Origin: CALCCV01 sp964388665
GTDB lineage: Bacteria; Bdellovibrionota; Bdellovibrionia; Bdellovibrionales; Bdellovibrionaceae
Assembly (NCBI GenBank): GCA_964388665.1
Contig: CAYMBJ010000006.1
Coordinates: 1-64,000, forward strand
Reading direction: 5' to 3'
DNA length: 64,000 nt
Shown here one piece after another: positions 53,789 through 62,429 of this stretch. Within the stretch, counting starts at the first letter, position 1. Each line of letters begins with the position of its first letter. A model generated the notes under the pieces. That model searched no databases. It saw only the letters and a program-made list of their open reading frames with translations, and was not told where the DNA came from. A program made the position numbers and the translations under genes.

Positions 53789-55234
53789 ATGAGAGCCACT
53801 AGCAAATCCTTACAGCACTTTGTCATCGGCGATGTTCATGGCTGTTTTGCGGAGCTACTTCGTCTTGAAAGAAAAATTCAAGCAAAATCACAGCAGGCAA
53901 ATGTTTCTCCTGTTTTTGTGAGTGTTGGTGATCTGGTTGATAGAGGGCCCGGATCTGCTCAGTTGATTGAGCACTTTCGCAGTCATCCGCAGAATCACAT
54001 ACTCGTGATGGGCAACCATGAATTGCTAATGATAGAAACTTTATTGGAGTTTCGTCCTGACCTGTTTGGCAATAACAAAAAGCCACTTTGGTTGATTCCT
54101 CTTAAAGCGCAGTACAAATGGCGCACGGGACAGCTCTTGCAACTCAGCTTTGAGGACTATCGAGTTTATAAGAAATGCATTTGGCTCGGCAACGGCGGTC
54201 ATGAAACTCTAGAAAGCTACGGCAGCGACTCTACGGATCCGAAATCCTGGAAGGTACCGAAAGAGCATCTAAAATTTCTGCTCAGCTGCGATTTGTTTTG
54301 GCAACATAAAAGGGCCATTGTGACTCATGCCCTGGCAATCAAGAGTGATTTTGCATTATATAAGAAATTCCAATCCCAACGAACCAAAGTCAAAGACCAG
54401 AGAGCCCTCAATTCGACCGTCCAGTCTTTATTGTGGAATCGCGAGTACAAAACATTGACTCCATTCAAAAAAATTCACCTTTCAGGACACACAAAGAGTA
54501 AAAATGTCATTTCGCGATTTTCTGACAATGAAGCTGTTTGTCGCTTGATCGAAAATTTAGTGCACTTTTTTATCGTTTGTATTGGCCTCTTTATGGCTCT
54601 CGGCTTGATGCAGCTGGATAAGACTGTGAACTCTCTGATTGCCGGTGCCGGAGTCATCGGTTTGGCATTGGGTTTTGCTTTTCAAGAAATCACCTCAAAT
54701 TTTATTGCCGGTGTATTTATTGCCTTTCGCCGCCCCTACACCATAGGCGACATTGTCGAAATTGATAAATATCATGGCCGTGTTTCTAATATCAATATGC
54801 GCACAACACACATCACGACTTTTCAAGGCGTGGTGGCCATCATTCCCAACAAGACGATGTTTACCGAGCCTTTTCTCAATTACACCTCAACACCCGAAAT
54901 GCGCATGGATTTGAAGGTGGGAGTCTCTTATGGCGAAAACTTGCGCCGAGTTAAAAAGATCACTCTCAATTGCCTCGAGAGCATCCCCGGGCGAGACCTC
55001 TCTAAAGCTGTCGAGCTTTTTTTTAATGAGTTTGACGACAGTTCAATCAACTATGATGTTCGTGTGTGGTTGATGTTCAAAGACCAAAAAGATTTCTTAA
55101 AAGTGCGTGACGAAGCCGTCATCCGCATCAAAGAGGCCTATGATGCCAACGGCATAACCATTCCGTTTCCCATTCGCACTCTGGACTTTAAAAATAAGAG
55201 CGGAAATTTAGCGCCGCTCTTGGATGGGCATTAA
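53789..55234 (+). CDS. PPP-family phosphatase fused to a MscS-type channel
   Basis: 481 residues from the ATG at 53789; a GTG at 53765 is also in frame and neither has an RBS. Residues 10-235 are a Ser/Thr-type metallophosphatase: GDVHG, GDLVDRGP, GNHE, VTHAL and GHT. The usual end of that domain after GHT is missing. The chain goes straight into a MscS part: a membrane helix (about 257-275, HFFIVCIGLFMALGLM), the pore helix (about 281-310, GAGVIGLALGFAFQ), then the beta and C-terminal domains (FRRPYTIGDIVEI to FPIRTLDF). The upstream MscS helices are absent. The fusion is in one unbroken frame. It could be a real signalling channel or a deletion chimera. Confidence 0.85.
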   Translation: MRATSKSLQHFVIGDVHGCFAELLRLERKIQAKSQQANVSPVFVSVGDLVDRGPGSAQLIEHFRSHPQNHILVMGNHELLMIETLLEFRPDLFGNNKKPLWLIPLKAQYKWRTGQLLQLSFEDYRVYKKCIWLGNGGHETLESYGSDSTDPKSWKVPKEHLKFLLSCDLFWQHKRAIVTHALAIKSDFALYKKFQSQRTKVKDQRALNSTVQSLLWNREYKTLTPFKKIHLSGHTKSKNVISRFSDNEAVCRLIENLVHFFIVCIGLFMALGLMQLDKTVNSLIAGAGVIGLALGFAFQEITSNFIAGVFIAFRRPYTIGDIVEIDKYHGRVSNINMRTTHITTFQGVVAIIPNKTMFTEPFLNYTSTPEMRMDLKVGVSYGENLRRVKKITLNCLESIPGRDLSKAVELFFNEFDDSSINYDVRVWLMFKDQKDFLKVRDEAVIRIKEAYDANGITIPFPIRTLDFKNKSGNLAPLLDGH

Positions 55235-55255
55235 GCCATCGACCTTCCAGTGTGT

Positions 55256-56062
55256 TCAGTGATTTCGCGGTTCCGTATCCTGGGTACCTCTTTTCTTTGA
55301 AGGATTTTGATTGTTTCCCAGCCAGTACCCCGAACGACCGTAATGATGGTGAAGCCCGGCTTCATAGTCACGTGTCAGAGTCGACTTTTCGATGTATTCG
55401 TCAGAATGCTCTATCGCTTCGCGGGTCAAATTAACATAAACACGATGATCGCTCCAACTCACTCGCTCGATCCACTGAGGAGAAATCAAGACCTTTTTGC
55501 CCGGTAACCAATTCTTGGTGTCGACAATCAGATACCTTATGGCCCAGTTCTCAACTTCGATCACAAACTCGTCAACATGGCCGATGCCACCATCAATGGC
55601 CTCAATGTGGTACCCAGTGACCTCCCTGGTACTGCGTAAATGAGGATCTGCGTTTTGCTTTGCCTCCGTCGGCTTAGTCCACTTTTCAGGATCATGCACA
55701 TTGTATGGATAAGGATAGGCTCCCCACATATAGGTGTCGCTCCAATACATCGGAAATCCGTAGTACCGGTTGTACGACTCCTCGTACTGGCGCGAGACAG
55801 GCCTGTCTGTTTCAAGCTCTGGACTCTCCTCAATTTCTCTTTTGCTCAAATTGATTGTTATCTTTTGTTTTTCGGTCTCAACATTTATCAGAGAGTAAGG
55901 AGAGATAAGCACCTGCTTTCCCGTAAGCCAGGATCCCGTATCGGCAACCAAATAGCGAATCGTCCAGTATTGGTCGTCGAAAAAAAAGTCCTTCGCTTTG
56001 CCAATCTCGCCGTCGCGACTTAAAAGTTTAAATCCCCGAATTTCTTTTGCATTGATCAACAT
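55256..56062 (-). CDS. Tandem PRC-barrel protein
   Basis: 268 residues from the ATG at 56062, preceded by GAGGGTGG. Two PRC-barrel domains of about 85 residues (about 1-85 and 135-215), each with DDQYWTIRYLVADTGSWLTGKQVLISP or VENWAIRYLIVDTKNWLPGKKVLISPQW-like cores. Between them is a Tyr/Trp-rich linker. The C-terminus is basic and His-rich. PRC-barrels occur in photosynthetic, ribosome-maturation and stress proteins. It is convergent with the phosphatase-MscS gene. Specific function is not known. Confidence 0.88.
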   Translation of the reverse strand: MLINAKEIRGFKLLSRDGEIGKAKDFFFDDQYWTIRYLVADTGSWLTGKQVLISPYSLINVETEKQKITINLSKREIEESPELETDRPVSRQYEESYNRYYGFPMYWSDTYMWGAYPYPYNVHDPEKWTKPTEAKQNADPHLRSTREVTGYHIEAIDGGIGHVDEFVIEVENWAIRYLIVDTKNWLPGKKVLISPQWIERVSWSDHRVYVNLTREAIEHSDEYIEKSTLTRDYEAGLHHHYGRSGYWLGNNQNPSKKRGTQDTEPRNH

Positions 56063-56186
56063 AACCACCCTCTTTCTTGGCGTTGCTTGCAAATTACGCT
56101 CTCAGTTACAAAGAGAGCAAAATGGAGGCCAGCAGGTATGCTTAAAATATGTCATTCTACAAATCATAACGGGTAAAAATGGGACC

Positions 56187-56210
56187 CATGAGGGAGAATT
56201 ATCCCTCATG
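56187..56210. promoter_or_regulatory. Inverted repeat CATGAGGGA-GAATTA-TCCCTCATG
   Basis: Perfect 9-bp arms with a 6-bp AT-rich centre. It could be an operator for a dimeric regulator or an RNA hairpin. There is no T-run directly after, so a rho-independent terminator is less likely. Confidence 0.5.
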
Positions 56211-56227
56211 CACCAGCTAGAACCTGT

Positions 56228-56239
56228 ACTGGCGCCAGT
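56228..56239. promoter_or_regulatory. 12-bp perfect palindrome ACTGGCGCCAGT
   Basis: Self-complementary 12-mer, about 170 bp before the topoisomerase-helicase ATG. Length and symmetry fit a dimer binding site, but no regulator can be named. Confidence 0.4.
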
Positions 56240-56407
56240 GGCATAAACTTTACAAAGGTCGCAACTCTAATCCGAGCAAAACGCCACGTGATGGTCGGCG
56301 ATCAGATCTGAACCACGCCTGCTACGCAACCAGAATTGCTCGGAAGAATCGTTAAATTTGCTCTTTTAAAAATTGAACTGTATAGTCAACTCAGCAAAAG
56401 GGCACCA

Positions 56408-59400
56408 ATGTCTAAAAAATTATCAAAAAAATCAGAGGGCTCTGCTGATGAGATCTCCTCGCAAATTTTGATCCTTGCCGAAAAACCCTCTGTTGCTCGC
56501 GACATCGCTGCCGTTGTTGGTGCAAAAAAATCAGGTAATGGTTTTTTGAGTGGCGCAGGTTACTTGGTAACTTGGGCTTATGGACATTTGGTGGCGCTTC
56601 CTGAGCCGCATGAAATTCGCGCCGAATGGAAGTCATGGCGACGAGATCGCCTGCCAATTTTGCCGGCCTCCTGGCCCCTCAAGGTTGTTGAAAGGACCCG
56701 GCCCCAATTTGAAGTGATACGCACACTACTGGAGCAATGCTCGCAAGTCATCTGCGCAACTGATGCTGGCCGAGAGGGTGAACTGATCTTTCGCTACATC
56801 ATGGAGGCCGCGGCCTGCAAAAAGCCAGTGCAGCGCCTGTGGATTTCGTCGCTCACACCCGATGCCATCCGCAAGGGCTTGCGAGAGCTAAAAGATGGAT
56901 CGCAATATCAGGGTCTGGCCGACGCAGCCCGCGCACGCAGTCAGGCAGACTGGCTCATTGGCATGAACTACTCCCGGGCCTATGCCATAGCAACGGGCGA
57001 GCCCCTGTTTGTTGGCAGGGTGCAAACGCCTACTCTGAAGCTTGTGGTGGATCAAGATTTAGAAATTCAAAATTTTAAGCCCGAAGACTATATCGAACTG
57101 CATGCTGATTTTAATGCCGAGACCGATAAAAAATTTCGCGAAAAAAATCCCGCAGGATTTGGCTTTTACACGGGCGTCTATCTTGGACTCAAAGAAGAGC
57201 TCAAATTGGATTCCGAAGTTCCAAAGGCCAAGCGCCTTCCTGCTGATGGCCGATTGGCAGAGCAGATTGCGACAAGATCGCGGGCAGGGGAAGCCAAAAT
57301 TGCACTGCTTGAGGACAAATTGCACACTCAGCCCCCGCCGCAATTGTATGATCTCACCGAACTGCAACGACATGCCAATAGAGCCTTTGGGATGTCGGCT
57401 GCAAAAACTTTAGAGGTGGCTCAAGCCCTCTATGAGAAACATAAACTCATCAGTTACCCTCGCACGGACAGTCGCCATCTCTCTAAAGATGTAGCAGAGA
57501 CTCTGCCTAAAATCGTCAAGACCATCAAAGGGCCATATCAAGATAAAATTTTAGAATCCACCGGACTCACCAACTTGTCTTCGCGATACGTTGATGATGC
57601 ACAGGTTTCTGACCACCATGCCATCATACCGACAGAGTCCTCTCCTGATACTCGTTCACTCAATGAAGACGAGAGCAAGATCTATGATCTGATCTGTCGG
57701 CGCCTACTTAGTGCTTACCAACAGGATTCACTCTCTTCGATGACGACATTGCTTACAGAAGTAAAGACAGAGCTCGGAGCTTGCGATGTCTTTCGCACTG
57801 TCGGCACAGTGATGCAGCAGCTGGGCTGGAAGGCCTTGGACATTTGGCATGATCGCGACAAAGGATCGACGCAGAAAAGCGAAGAGGCCACAGTGCCAGC
57901 CGGACTTCAGCGCGGCGCACTTGTTGAAGTTGTTGATGTCTCTCTAAAAAAGAAGCGCACGCAACCACCGCAGCACCTCACGGAGGCGCGTCTACTGACT
58001 AGCATGGAATATGCAAGTCGCAAAATTGAAGACAAAGAATTGGCTCGAGCTATGCGCGATGGTGGTTTGGGAACTCCCGCTACCCGCGCGGCAATCATTG
58101 AGACTCTTCTGTCGCGCAAATACATTGAGCGACAAGGAAAATCCTTGCGAGCCACAGAGCTAGGATTTCGTTTGATCGAACGAGTGCACGACACCGTAAA
58201 AAGCCCAGAGCTAACGGCTCGTTGGGAGAAAGAACTCGGACTCATTCAAAATAAAGCTCAAAGCCTACCCAAGTTTATGCAAGCTCTTGAAAATGAAATC
58301 AAAGCACAGATATCTGAAATCTTTAATTCGCAAAAAACTAGCCCTCAACCCTACTCCGGAAAGGCGAGCACACCCGCCTCGGCGCAAGCAGCGGAAACTG
58401 AGCATGCGAGACAGGAAAAACCCCAGGTGGCAGACAGGCAGTTGAGTTCCCCAAACCTCGAAGACATTTTAAGCACGCAGTTTGGATTTGAAAAGTTTCG
58501 ACCCTATCAAAAAAGGGTTTGCGAGAGCATCGTTGCCGGGCATGACACCTTACTGGTCATGCCAACTGGAGCGGGAAAATCGCTGTGCTATCAACTTCCT
58601 GGAATTGCCCGAGGTGGCACAACACTTGTGATCAGTCCCTTGCTCGCCTTGATAGAAGACCAGATTGCCAAACTTCACACCTTGGGACTCAGTGCAGATC
58701 GCATTCACTCTGGGAGAGCCTTTGCAGATTGCCAAGAAGTCACCCGAAGTTACCTCAAAGGTGAATTGCAGTTTCTATTCATTGCCCCAGAGCGACTTGC
58801 AACGAATTTCTTTATTGATGTTCTCAATCAGCGGCCGCCTAACTTATTTGTGATTGATGAGGCTCACTGCATCTCCCAATGGGGTCATGATTTTCGACCC
58901 AGCTATCGGCTCTTGGGAGAAAGGCTCGCCGAATTTCGCGCAACTCCGATTGTCGCCCTAACAGCCACGGCAACGCCAATGGTACAAGCGGACATCGTGA
59001 AGCAGCTGCGCTTTAAAAATGAAAAGTGTTTTATTCATGGTTTTCGGCGCGACAATATCGGCATTCATGCATTGCAAATCGATTCTGCGCAAAGAGCGGA
59101 ACTGGTTGTGCGATTGCTAAAGTCACCAGGGACATTACCCGCCATTGTGTATGCTCCGACGCGCAAGCTTGCCGAAAGCCTTTCGGTGACTTTAAAGAAA
59201 CAGTTTCGCTGTGACGTCTATCACGCCGGCATGGCGAGCGCTGATCGCGAAAAGGCGCAGAATCGCTTTTTACAAGGTCAGCTTGATGTGATGGTGGCTA
59301 CCGTGGCCTTTGGCATGGGCATTGACAAAGCCGACATACGCACGGTGATTCATGCGGGCCTACCGAGCAGTCTTGAAGGCTACTATCAGGAGATTGGGCG

Positions 59401-60154
59401 GGCCGGACGAGATGGCAAAAAGTCGCTGGCCATATTACTGCACTCTTATGCCGATCAACGGACTCATGAGTTTTTTCTTGAAAAAGATTATCCCGAAGTT
59501 TCGATTTTGAAAAAGATCCAGCGTCAACTCTCCGAGCAACCAATTTCGAAGGCAGACCTTAAAGAGGCGCTACCAAAAATAGATCAACAGACTCTGGAAA
59601 AGGCTCTTGAAAAACTGTGGATTCATCAAGGGGCGCAGATCACCAATGACGGAGAGGTCAGCCTTGGGCAGCCGAAGTGGGACAAAGCCTATCAATTTCA
59701 GCTCGACCACCGCAAGAACCAGCTCAAGCAGACGCAAATTTTTGCCGAAAATTCCCAGTGCAGAATGCTTTCTCTGATTCGACATTTTGGTGATCAAAAT
59801 GACTCTGGCGATCAGTGTGGAATTTGCGACATCTGCGCACCAGAGGTCTCTCCCGTCCTGGGTGAGCGACGAAAACTGAATGAGAGCCAAATGAATCTTG
59901 CTGGTATTGTGATTGCGACACTTGCTGAAAAGCCCCAGCAGGCCGTTGGACGACTTTTTCAAGAAATCACTGCGCAAGGATATGCCATCGAGAGGAGAAT
60001 TTTTGAAGGTCTTTTGTCAGAACTTGCGCGCAAAAAGATTATCTCCGTTGAACAGACCAGTTTTGAAAAATCAGGAAAGACAATTTCCTATCGCCGAGTC
60101 ACGCTGAAGGCAACCGCGAGAGATTTTTCAGAGGCGGGCTTGGCTTCCTTCTGA
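56408..60154 (+). CDS. Topoisomerase III-RecQ helicase fusion
   Basis: 1248 residues from the ATG at 56408 (AAAGGG upstream). Residues 1-635 are a type IA topoisomerase III: LAEKPSVARDIA with the TOPRIM Glu, DAGREGE, and the catalytic Tyr350 in ISYPRTDSR. No C-terminal zinc fingers. A linker of about 55 residues rich in Gln, Ala, Ser and Pro follows. Residues about 690-1160 are RecQ: FEKFRPYQ, Walker A PTGAGKS (near 720), DEAH (near 816), GRAGRDGK and the zinc site C-x17-CGICDIC (near 1136). A winged-helix end follows; I see no HRDC. It fuses the two partners that dissolve double Holliday junctions as separate proteins elsewhere. Confidence 0.95.
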   Translation: MSKKLSKKSEGSADEISSQILILAEKPSVARDIAAVVGAKKSGNGFLSGAGYLVTWAYGHLVALPEPHEIRAEWKSWRRDRLPILPASWPLKVVERTRPQFEVIRTLLEQCSQVICATDAGREGELIFRYIMEAAACKKPVQRLWISSLTPDAIRKGLRELKDGSQYQGLADAARARSQADWLIGMNYSRAYAIATGEPLFVGRVQTPTLKLVVDQDLEIQNFKPEDYIELHADFNAETDKKFREKNPAGFGFYTGVYLGLKEELKLDSEVPKAKRLPADGRLAEQIATRSRAGEAKIALLEDKLHTQPPPQLYDLTELQRHANRAFGMSAAKTLEVAQALYEKHKLISYPRTDSRHLSKDVAETLPKIVKTIKGPYQDKILESTGLTNLSSRYVDDAQVSDHHAIIPTESSPDTRSLNEDESKIYDLICRRLLSAYQQDSLSSMTTLLTEVKTELGACDVFRTVGTVMQQLGWKALDIWHDRDKGSTQKSEEATVPAGLQRGALVEVVDVSLKKKRTQPPQHLTEARLLTSMEYASRKIEDKELARAMRDGGLGTPATRAAIIETLLSRKYIERQGKSLRATELGFRLIERVHDTVKSPELTARWEKELGLIQNKAQSLPKFMQALENEIKAQISEIFNSQKTSPQPYSGKASTPASAQAAETEHARQEKPQVADRQLSSPNLEDILSTQFGFEKFRPYQKRVCESIVAGHDTLLVMPTGAGKSLCYQLPGIARGGTTLVISPLLALIEDQIAKLHTLGLSADRIHSGRAFADCQEVTRSYLKGELQFLFIAPERLATNFFIDVLNQRPPNLFVIDEAHCISQWGHDFRPSYRLLGERLAEFRATPIVALTATATPMVQADIVKQLRFKNEKCFIHGFRRDNIGIHALQIDSAQRAELVVRLLKSPGTLPAIVYAPTRKLAESLSVTLKKQFRCDVYHAGMASADREKAQNRFLQGQLDVMVATVAFGMGIDKADIRTVIHAGLPSSLEGYYQEIGRAGRDGKKSLAILLHSYADQRTHEFFLEKDYPEVSILKKIQRQLSEQPISKADLKEALPKIDQQTLEKALEKLWIHQGAQITNDGEVSLGQPKWDKAYQFQLDHRKNQLKQTQIFAENSQCRMLSLIRHFGDQNDSGDQCGICDICAPEVSPVLGERRKLNESQMNLAGIVIATLAEKPQQAVGRLFQEITAQGYAIERRIFEGLLSELARKKIISVEQTSFEKSGKTISYRRVTLKATARDFSEAGLASF

Positions 60155-60156
60155 AG

Positions 60157-60837
60157 TCAAACGGTCTGACCGCTCGCTTCGAGTCTTCTGGCAAAGTGAG
60201 TGAACACTGAGCAAATTAGAAAATATATGATTCCGATAAATAGAAAGATCTCCGTGGGATAATTCAAAGTTCGATTGTTCACTTGAGTCGCCACTTGGGT
60301 CAGTTCTGAGACCCCAACGATATAGGCAAGTGAAGTGTCTTTAATGAGTGACACAAATTGATTTACAAAAGATGGAATCATATGCCGCAAAGCCTGAGGC
60401 AAAACAATCAACCACAGCACCTGCTGGCGACTGAACCCAGCGGACAAGCCCGCCTCCCACTGCCCCTGCGGCACGGCTTCGATGCCGGCCTTCACGATCT
60501 GTGACATATAGGCAGATGTAAAAATAGATAAGGCAATTAATACTGTTCCGACCTGAGGAAATCCTTTGCCAAACACTGCCGGTAAAAAGAAATAGAACCA
60601 AAAAATCACCATGAGAAGTGGCACTCCACGCAAAGTCTGAATCAGAATTTCGGCCGGCCATTTAAGCCAGTTCACTTTTGAAACGGAGAGAAGGCCAAAA
60701 ACCAATCCTCCAACTGCGGAGAGGACAATCGACCCCGAAGCTAAAATCAAAGTCAGGGAGACACCCCCCAGTGGTCCGTGGGGATAGCGACCTACAAAAA
60801 AGAAGAGCCAATTGTCTGCAATGACTGAAAAATCCAT
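60157..60837 (-). CDS. Polar amino-acid ABC transporter permease (second)
   Basis: 226 residues, HisM/GlnP family, with five membrane helices and the EAA loop QWEAGLSAGFSRQQVLWLIVLPQA. It starts one base inside the stop of the first permease (TGATG). It pairs with that permease to form the membrane pore of an amino-acid uptake system. The gene is convergent with the topoisomerase-helicase gene, 2 bp from its stop. Confidence 0.92.
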   Translation of the reverse strand: MDFSVIADNWLFFFVGRYPHGPLGGVSLTLILASGSIVLSAVGGLVFGLLSVSKVNWLKWPAEILIQTLRGVPLLMVIFWFYFFLPAVFGKGFPQVGTVLIALSIFTSAYMSQIVKAGIEAVPQGQWEAGLSAGFSRQQVLWLIVLPQALRHMIPSFVNQFVSLIKDTSLAYIVGVSELTQVATQVNNRTLNYPTEIFLFIGIIYFLICSVFTHFARRLEASGQTV

Positions 60838-61550
60838 CAGTGCCGCACCTGAATCACGCTCAATACCTTGCGATTGTAAATTTCCATGGCCGCCGTAATT
60901 AGCAAGGAAACCAACAAATAGATCAAAGTTGCAATGGAAAAGGCTTCGAATCCCTTTAGAGTGTGGCTTTCGATTTGACGGGCCTGATAGGTGAGCTCAG
61001 CCACTCCAATCGTCATCGCCAGGGAGGAGTTTTTGGTTAAATTGAGAAACTGATTAATAAGTGGCGGAATGGTGAAGCGCACCGCCTGTGGCAAGATTAT
61101 CCAACGCATAATTTGCAGGAAACTCAAACCAGAACTGACTCCGGCCTCCATCTGCTCTTTAGGGATTCCACGAATGCCCGAGCGAATGTCCTCGGCAATA
61201 AAGGCCGATGTGTACACAGAGAGAGCGATGGCGCCAGCAATGAATTCAAAATGATTGGTGTTATTGAGCCACTCATTCCAAGCCATAGGCAACAACTTAT
61301 AAGAGCCAAAGTACCAAAAAAATATCTGTACCAACAGTGGCGTATTGCGAATCAACTCGAGATAGGCAGTGGCCAGGCCGCGAATGAACTTGATGTGCCT
61401 GCTCTTCATCACTGCCAAAATAAGCCCCATTACAAATGAGCATATCATGGCCACACCGCTCAACTGCAGCGTGACGAGCAACCCGGAGAGGATCCACTCT
61501 TTGTATTCCCCACTGATAAAAAGATTCCAGTCAAAATTATAATTGAGCAT
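60837..61550 (-). CDS. Polar amino-acid ABC transporter permease (first)
   Basis: 237 residues, HisQM family, five to six helices and the EAA loop QMEAGVSSGLSFLQIMRWIILPQA. It starts 13 bp after the binding-protein stop and overlaps the second permease by 1 bp. Together with the other three genes it makes a complete importer, most like glutamate/glutamine or aspartate systems. Confidence 0.92.
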   Translation of the reverse strand: MLNYNFDWNLFISGEYKEWILSGLLVTLQLSGVAMICSFVMGLILAVMKSRHIKFIRGLATAYLELIRNTPLLVQIFFWYFGSYKLLPMAWNEWLNNTNHFEFIAGAIALSVYTSAFIAEDIRSGIRGIPKEQMEAGVSSGLSFLQIMRWIILPQAVRFTIPPLINQFLNLTKNSSLAMTIGVAELTYQARQIESHTLKGFEAFSIATLIYLLVSLLITAAMEIYNRKVLSVIQVRH

Positions 61551-61563
61551 TTAAAAAGTTAAT

Positions 61564-62373
61564 TTATTTCTCTGCGGTGATTGTAAAATTGCGCTTTAGA
61601 GGGGTTTCACTCTTCGGCCCAAACCACTTGTTAAAGATCTTTTCGGCTTCGCCCGTCTTCTCAAGCTCAAGCAACGTCGTATTCACTAGACTCACCAAGG
61701 CCGCCTCACCCTTTTTAATGGCAATACCATAAGGTTCGTCAGAGATTTGCAAATCAGGAATTTCATATTTCTGTGCATTCTTCATTTTCGCCAGCAAGCC
61801 TGCTAAAATGGCTTCATCCGTGGTCACGGCTTGAACCTTTCCTTGTTGCAGCGCCAAGACGGCTTGCGGGTAATCATCAAATGAGACGACCTTTGCTTTC
61901 GGCAAAACGCTCGCTACATTTTTTTCAGAGGTTGAGCCTTTGGCGCTGCCAATTCGAGCCGTCTCCAAGTCCTTTAGGGTCTTGACTTTGCCCTTATTGG
62001 TAATGAACTTTTGGCCGGTCAAAAAGTAAGCGTGGCTAAAGTCAACTTGTTCGAGGCGCTCCTTGGTCTTTGTCGTCGTAGCGATGACCAAGTCCACATT
62101 TTGTTCAGACAGCATTGGAAACCTGTTGGCACTCGTCACTGGCTTCATCTCTAATTTCACCCCGATTGTTTTTGCAATCGCCTTGGCAAAATCAATGTCG
62201 TAGCCAACAATGTCTCGACTTTTTTCGTCAATATACCCAAAGGGTGGCAGGCTGTCCTTTACACCAACCACTAGGGTTCCCCGTTTCTGGACGTCAGCAA
62301 GTACATCGGCACTAGCTGCACTCAAGAATAAAAATCCAACTAGAAAACTACAAATGATCGATACTTTTTTCAC
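61564..62373 (-). CDS. Amino-acid ABC transporter substrate-binding protein
   Basis: 269 residues from a GTG at 62373, with GGAGGAGAGG just upstream; the longer TTG start would place the RBS inside the gene. A signal peptide (about 1-23, ending ASA) is followed by an SBP_bac_3 fold: KRGTLVVGVKDSLPPFGYID, DIVGYDIDFAKAIAKTIG, then RIGSAKGSTSEKNVA in the hinge and GIAIKKGEAALVSLVNTTLLELEKTGE near the end. It binds a polar amino acid, probably acidic or its amide; exact ligand not provable here. It is 48 bp downstream of the ATPase. Confidence 0.93.
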   Translation of the reverse strand: MKKVSIICSFLVGFLFLSAASADVLADVQKRGTLVVGVKDSLPPFGYIDEKSRDIVGYDIDFAKAIAKTIGVKLEMKPVTSANRFPMLSEQNVDLVIATTTKTKERLEQVDFSHAYFLTGQKFITNKGKVKTLKDLETARIGSAKGSTSEKNVASVLPKAKVVSFDDYPQAVLALQQGKVQAVTTDEAILAGLLAKMKNAQKYEIPDLQISDEPYGIAIKKGEAALVSLVNTTLLELEKTGEAEKIFNKWFGPKSETPLKRNFTITAEK

Positions 62374-62417
62374 AGACCTCTCCTCCAAATAAATTTATCC
62401 AGTTTTCCACCGGAAAG

Positions 62418-62429
62418 TGCACTAGTGCA
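62418..62429. promoter_or_regulatory. 12-bp palindrome TGCACTAGTGCA at the end of the ATPase gene
   Basis: Perfect self-complementary 12-mer overlapping the ATPase stop codon and preceding the binding-protein gene. It may be a chance or a small internal hairpin or operator. The half-site TGCA resembles the AGTGCATT repeats at 45142-45160. Confidence 0.25.

Larger units (their letters stand above)
56063..56407. other. Divergent intergenic region with two inverted repeats
   Basis: About 345 bp between the divergent PRC-barrel and topoisomerase-helicase genes. It holds a hairpin-forming repeat CATGAGGGA...TCCCTCATG (56187-56210) and the 12-bp palindrome ACTGGCGCCAGT (56228-56239), 18 bp further on. 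No gene is supported; open frames here lack an RBS. Both promoters must lie within it. Confidence 0.6.
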
